This document shows, in pieces, positions 6,630-9,772 of a stretch of 9,772 nucleotides of DNA (position 1 is the stretch's first letter; every line of letters starts with the position of its first letter). Source of the stretch: a bacterium (lineage in GTDB: Bacteria; CG03); contig VMTI01000256.1 of NCBI GenBank assembly GCA_013791675.1, forward strand, positions 1 to 9,772. Direction: 5' to 3'. The translations under genes were made by a program, and so were the position numbers. The notes beneath the pieces are model-generated. The model worked only from the letters and a program-made list of their open reading frames with translations. It ran no database searches and was not told the origin of the DNA.

Positions 6630-8778
6630 TTTCAGAACCCCCTTCTTTAAATATATTCAGGTCAAGGGCAATACCCCTTGCTTTTATCTCATTTATAAAT
6701 GTCGGCATAACTCCCGTAGGAGAGAAACGGCCCTCCACTTTGCCTTTCTCACCGATGCCCGTCTGCGTGAATTGGAAAAGAGTGCTCATAACGATGCTGT
6801 TTTGCTCTTTACCCGTCACCTCGCAAATGTGCGTGACTTTTCTGGAACCGTCGGAAAATCTGCTTAACTGCACGACAATATTCACCGCGGCCACAATCTG
6901 TTCGCGGATGGCCGTCACAGGAAGATCCATGCCGGACATCAGCACAAGAGTTTCCAGCCTTGAAAGACAATCCCGCGGGTTGTTTGAGTGTATGGTGGTA
7001 AGAGAACCGTCATGGCCGGTGTTCATCGCCTGAAGCATATCCAGCGCCTCGCCGCCGCGGCACTCGCCTATGACTATTCTGTCCGGCCGCATGCGGAGCG
7101 AATTGATAACCAGGTTCCTAATCTGCACCGCGCCTTTCCCCTCTATGTTAGGCGGACGCGCTTCCAGAGAAACGACATGGTCCTGCGGCAACCGCAGTTC
7201 TGCCGCGTCTTCTATCGTGACAATTCGTTCCGTTTTGGGTATAAAACCCGAAATAATGTTAAGTATGGTGGTTTTTCCGGTGCCTGTCCCGCCGGATATT
7301 ATTATGTTTTTTCTAAGCAGCACGCAAACGCGCAAAAATTCCACGATTTCGGCGGTGATGGCTCCCATGTGAATGAGATTTGAAAAAGTAAAACTCTCCT
7401 TTTCAAATTTCCGTATCGTTATCGTCGGCCCCACCAGAGAAAGCGGCGGAATAATAACATTTACGCGTGAGCCGTCCGCAAGGCGCGCGTCCACCATGGG
7501 AGACGCCTCGTCAATGCGGCGCCCCAGAGGCACGACAATGCGCTGAATAATATTCATAAGCTCGTCATGCGACGAAAAATGTTTGTTTGTGAGAGAAAGC
7601 TTGCCTTTTCTTTCCACGTATATTCTATCCATACCGTTGACCATAACCTCGGTGATTGTCGGGTCTTTAAGAAGGTCCTCAATAGGGCCCAGTCCCAGCG
7701 CCCTGTCCATTATTTCTTTGGATAAACGAATTCTGTCCACACGCTCGGAAAGGCTTTTTCCCTCGCTGGCGAGTATGGCTTCTATTTCTTTTTCAATGTC
7801 CCTTTTAGCTTTTTCCTCCTGATGTTTTGTTTTGATAGCGGCGACATCAATTTGTCTTTCCTTTATTCTCTCCACTAATTTCCGGTATATATTTTCTTTA
7901 AGTTGCTCGTAAACATTTTCTATCCCCGGAGCGGCCTGACGAATGTCATCCGGCGCTGCTTCCGCGCGGGAATAGTCCCGGCGGGCGTTTGAAAGTATTT
8001 CACGAAGTCCGGCGAAGATTCCCCTGCCTTTCTCCACTTCATCCTCAGCGAAACTGAGATTCTGGGCGAGCTGTATGATTTTTCTGCTGAAAAATGATTT
8101 TGGCGCGTTCAAAACAGCCGGCAAGCCCTTATTAATGGATTCAAAAAGAGTTTCCGCATCAAACGGCAAATCCCAGAAAATATCCTGTTGCAAATAATCT
8201 TTAATCTGAGCTTCGGCAAGACCGCTTTTAAGTCCGCTTTTGTTAAGCACCGGTTTCACCATTTGCGGGGGGAAATGATTTTCTATAAAACCGCTGATAA
8301 TTTTTTTAGCGTGAAAAAGCGAAAGAAGCTCGGGTGTGAAAAGAAGAAACACAATATCGCTTGAATCGTACGCGGCTATCTGCACATCTGTAAAACCCCG
8401 CCCGAGATTTACAACAACAAAGTCATATGTATTGTGAAATGATTCAAGTATTTTGGATATGTGCGAGGGGCGAATCTCGCCTGTTTCTTTTTTTTCGGAA
8501 GCGCAGCAGAGAAAATCCATGCCGCTCGTGTGCTTTGAGACAAAGCCCTGCATCATATCGGCGCTCAGCTGATTCAAAACAGGCAGAATCTGTATGAGCG
8601 TTTTATCCGTGTGCATCTGCAGAAGCAGCGCCAGTTCTCCGAGAAGCCCCGTGTTAAAATCAAGAAGAACCGTTTTTTTACCGAGGTTGTGAAGCGCGAG
8701 CGCGATATTGCACGCGAATGTCGTCTGGCCGACGCCGCCTTTGGCGCCGACGATAGTTATAACTCGACCCTGCCCCAT
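6622..8778 (-). CDS. cpaF: CpaE/TadZ-CpaF/TadA fusion: degenerate MinD-like domain joined to the Tad motor ATPase
   Basis: A continuous 718-residue protein. Residues 1-245 are a MinD/ParA-like domain of the CpaE/TadZ type. The deviant Walker A is AKGGVGQTT (11-20), where Gln18 replaces the P-loop lysine. LLDFNTGLLG follows (Asn42 where MinD has its second Asp), then VVVNLGRGF (Asn124 in place of the Walker B Asp). After a charged linker (246-287), residues 288-705 are a full CpaF/TadA secretion ATPase. It has an N-terminal helical domain, LGLGPIEDLL and EVMVNGMDRIYVERKG, Walker A GGTGTGKTT (496-504), Asp box TIEDAAEL (521-528), Walker B with GECRGGEALD (571-580) and His box TGHDGSLTTIHSNN (587-600). 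The motor half looks active; the CpaE half probably localises it. The ATG at 8778 shares one base with the cpaB stop (TGATG). In most tad loci the two proteins are separate genes. Confidence 0.95.
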   Translation of the reverse strand: MGQGRVITIVGAKGGVGQTTFACNIALALHNLGKKTVLLDFNTGLLGELALLLQMHTDKTLIQILPVLNQLSADMMQGFVSKHTSGMDFLCCASEKKETGEIRPSHISKILESFHNTYDFVVVNLGRGFTDVQIAAYDSSDIVFLLFTPELLSLFHAKKIISGFIENHFPPQMVKPVLNKSGLKSGLAEAQIKDYLQQDIFWDLPFDAETLFESINKGLPAVLNAPKSFFSRKIIQLAQNLSFAEDEVEKGRGIFAGLREILSNARRDYSRAEAAPDDIRQAAPGIENVYEQLKENIYRKLVERIKERQIDVAAIKTKHQEEKAKRDIEKEIEAILASEGKSLSERVDRIRLSKEIMDRALGLGPIEDLLKDPTITEVMVNGMDRIYVERKGKLSLTNKHFSSHDELMNIIQRIVVPLGRRIDEASPMVDARLADGSRVNVIIPPLSLVGPTITIRKFEKESFTFSNLIHMGAITAEIVEFLRVCVLLRKNIIISGGTGTGKTTILNIISGFIPKTERIVTIEDAAELRLPQDHVVSLEARPPNIEGKGAVQIRNLVINSLRMRPDRIVIGECRGGEALDMLQAMNTGHDGSLTTIHSNNPRDCLSRLETLVLMSGMDLPVTAIREQIVAAVNIVVQLSRFSDGSRKVTHICEVTGKEQNSIVMSTLFQFTQTGIGEKGKVEGRFSPTGVMPTFINEIKARGIALDLNIFKEGGSENA

Positions 8779-9551
8779 CAGTTGTTCAGCAAATCTTCCG
8801 TATCTATCACAGAAAGTTCCGGAGTGGCTTTCTCACCTATCGGCCGTAATGATAATTGAATTTCGCCGATTCTTACCAGATGCGTTATTTTTTGCGCCTG
8901 ATTCGGAGTAAGAGAAAGTGTCACGGTCGGAATTTTTTCCTGTTTGTCATCTTCCGGCATCTCACCCATACCCTGCTCCGCTTTCTTCTCGGGCGCTATT
9001 ACTGTTCCCATTATATTCTGATTATAGGCAAGCACAAGGACATTCTGAAACGCCGTAAAAGACCTGACCATGGGACGGTGCTTTACCATAAATTCGGATG
9101 TGCCTATAACATCAACCCTGTCTCCGGGTTTTATAAGGCGAGCGACGCCGGTGATATCGGTAACAGCAATGGAGACCGCTCTGTATCCCTCGGGAATAAC
9201 AATAGACATACCTGTTTCCTTGCCCGGCTGCACAAGTTTTGTCGAGGTAACCTGTTCCCCCTCCAGTATCGGCACAAGCGTAGCGTTGATATACATACCC
9301 TGCTCATTCATAAGCTGCTTGATTGAAGTAACGGCGCCGGGAGACACGAAATTGCGGGGGAACGGTTTTGTGTCCACCATGTATTCTGTGACAAGCGTGC
9401 CCTCGGAAATATAACCTTTGGCGATAAGAACATTTACCGGCTCGGCGCCTACTTTGTATTTTTTTTCTATATTGCTTAAAAACACCTGCACCAGCAGAAC
9501 GGCCAGAACCCCGAAAACCGCGGCTATCAAAATCACTTTTCTATTTTGCAT
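8778..9551 (-). CDS. cpaB: CpaB/RcpC Flp pilus assembly protein
   Basis: 257 residues, starting at the ATG at 9551. A longer open frame reaches 9614 but runs back through the promoter and the ribosome site, so it is rejected. The strong AGGGAGGGG (9563-9555) just upstream decides the start. Residues 6-26 form an N-terminal membrane helix/signal anchor. A SAF-type domain lies at about 38-105 (VNVLIAKGYISEGTLV, ending in a GEQVTSTKL strand). The RcpC core at about 120-151 contains YRAVSIAVTDITGVA and IKPGDRVDVIG. A strand-turn-helix near 209-237 (TVTLSLTPNQAQKI) is the usual CpaB C-terminal block. CpaB proteins act in the periplasm and are thought to help the secretin assemble or gate the pilus. 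It is the first gene after the promoter and heads the operon, as in many tad loci. Confidence 0.93.
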   Translation of the reverse strand: MQNRKVILIAAVFGVLAVLLVQVFLSNIEKKYKVGAEPVNVLIAKGYISEGTLVTEYMVDTKPFPRNFVSPGAVTSIKQLMNEQGMYINATLVPILEGEQVTSTKLVQPGKETGMSIVIPEGYRAVSIAVTDITGVARLIKPGDRVDVIGTSEFMVKHRPMVRSFTAFQNVLVLAYNQNIMGTVIAPEKKAEQGMGEMPEDDKQEKIPTVTLSLTPNQAQKITHLVRIGEIQLSLRPIGEKATPELSVIDTEDLLNN

Positions 9552-9554
9552 TAA

Positions 9555-9563
9555 CCCCTCCCT
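9555..9563 (-). promoter_or_regulatory. Ribosome binding site of cpaB
   Basis: AGGGAGGGG on the minus strand contains GGAGG (9561-9557), 5 bases before the ATG at 9551-9549. It is the strongest Shine-Dalgarno in the window and fixes the cpaB start at 9551 rather than the in-frame ATG at 9614. Confidence 0.85.
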
Positions 9564-9585
9564 TTTTTTCAAGACATATTTGTTT

Positions 9586-9614
9586 ATTGTATAACATGAG
9601 CAAACTAATATCAA
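9586..9614 (-). promoter_or_regulatory. Probable sigma-70-type promoter of the tad operon
   Basis: On the minus strand TTGATA (9614-9609, 5 of 6 to the -35 consensus) is followed after exactly 17 bases by TACAAT (9591-9586, 5 of 6 to the -10 consensus). A TG pair just upstream could give an extended -10 with the overlapping TATACA. Transcription would begin near 9579, giving a leader of about 28 bases before cpaB. No other promoter is needed, as all downstream genes are closely packed. Prediction by eye only. Confidence 0.65.
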
Positions 9615-9730
9615 GTGAAAATAGACGGTGCCAGGCGTGACGAATGATATTTATCAAAAGCGGCAAAAAAGATTAGATTCGGCTAAAAACCGGAAAGAGC
9701 AAAAAAAGATAGAGGTATTCTACCAAATAG

Positions 9731-9754
9731 CCGTTAGAACATTTTTGCTAACGG
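9731..9754. repeat. Perfect 7-bp inverted repeat in the leader region
   Basis: CCGTTAG (9731-9737) and CTAACGG (9748-9754) are exact reverse complements around a 10-base AT-rich spacer. No T-run follows closely on either strand, so it does not look like a canonical intrinsic terminator. It lies about 120 bases upstream of the -35 element and could be an operator, a fragment of a dispersed repeat, or the end of whatever lies to the right. The rest of 9615-9772 is AT-rich and I see no gene in it. Confidence 0.5.
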
Positions 9755-9772
9755 GGTAAATTTTGTACAATA

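Noticed and set aside
9552..9614. N-terminal extension of cpaB to the ATG at 9614
   Set aside because: It overlaps the -10/-35 elements and translates the strong Shine-Dalgarno. The protein from 9551 begins with a normal signal-anchor helix.
9679..9696. Possible terminator hairpin (CGG...CCG near a T-rich stretch on the minus strand)
   Set aside because: Only three consecutive G-C pairs can form, and the T-run is interrupted and displaced, so it is too weak to call.

Overview
The window is almost entirely one minus-strand operon, read from right to left, of at least ten co-directional genes. Gaps between neighbours are at most 18 bases, and most junctions overlap or abut. The genes are those of a Tad/Flp-type (type IVc) pilus or secretion machine in a diderm bacterium. 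Evidence for two membranes is a lipobox protein, signal peptides, a PorV/UPF0164-type outer-membrane beta-barrel and periplasmic TPR proteins. PorV-like barrels, many TPRs, a lamin-tail-domain surface protein and a Tad engine together suggest an uncultured lineage such as Elusimicrobiota, Omnitrophota or a related phylum. That assignment is inference and low confidence.

Layout in transcription order. A 158-base leader (9615-9772) holds a perfect 7-bp inverted repeat and a fragment resembling a REP-type palindrome. A good sigma-70-type promoter lies at 9586-9614. Then come cpaB (8778-9551), a single-chain CpaE/TadZ-CpaF/TadA fusion (6622-8778), a small lipoprotein (6183-6629), tadB (5295-6182), tadC (4403-5293), a membrane Cache-like/HAMP/PAS receptor without an output domain (3263-4384), a PorV-like barrel with a C-terminal TPR half (1524-3266), a soluble exported TPR protein paralogous to that half (753-1511), a TadV/CpaA-type prepilin peptidase (211-756), and the N-terminus of an exported lamin-tail-domain protein that runs off the left edge (1-214).

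How they fit together. The CpaF part is the hexameric motor ATPase. TadB and TadC are its inner-membrane platform. The fused CpaE-like part probably positions the motor rather than hydrolysing ATP, because three expected catalytic positions are substituted. CpaB is the periplasmic/outer-membrane assembly factor, and CpaA would process prepilins. The lipoprotein, PorV-TPR barrel and TPR protein are probable envelope partners. The receptor may tie the machine to an external signal. No Flp pilin, CpaC/RcpA secretin or TadE/F/G pseudopilin is visible here, so these are elsewhere or replaced. The most interesting feature is this hybrid: a Tad engine sharing an operon with a PorV-type barrel and a lamin-tail-domain exported protein.
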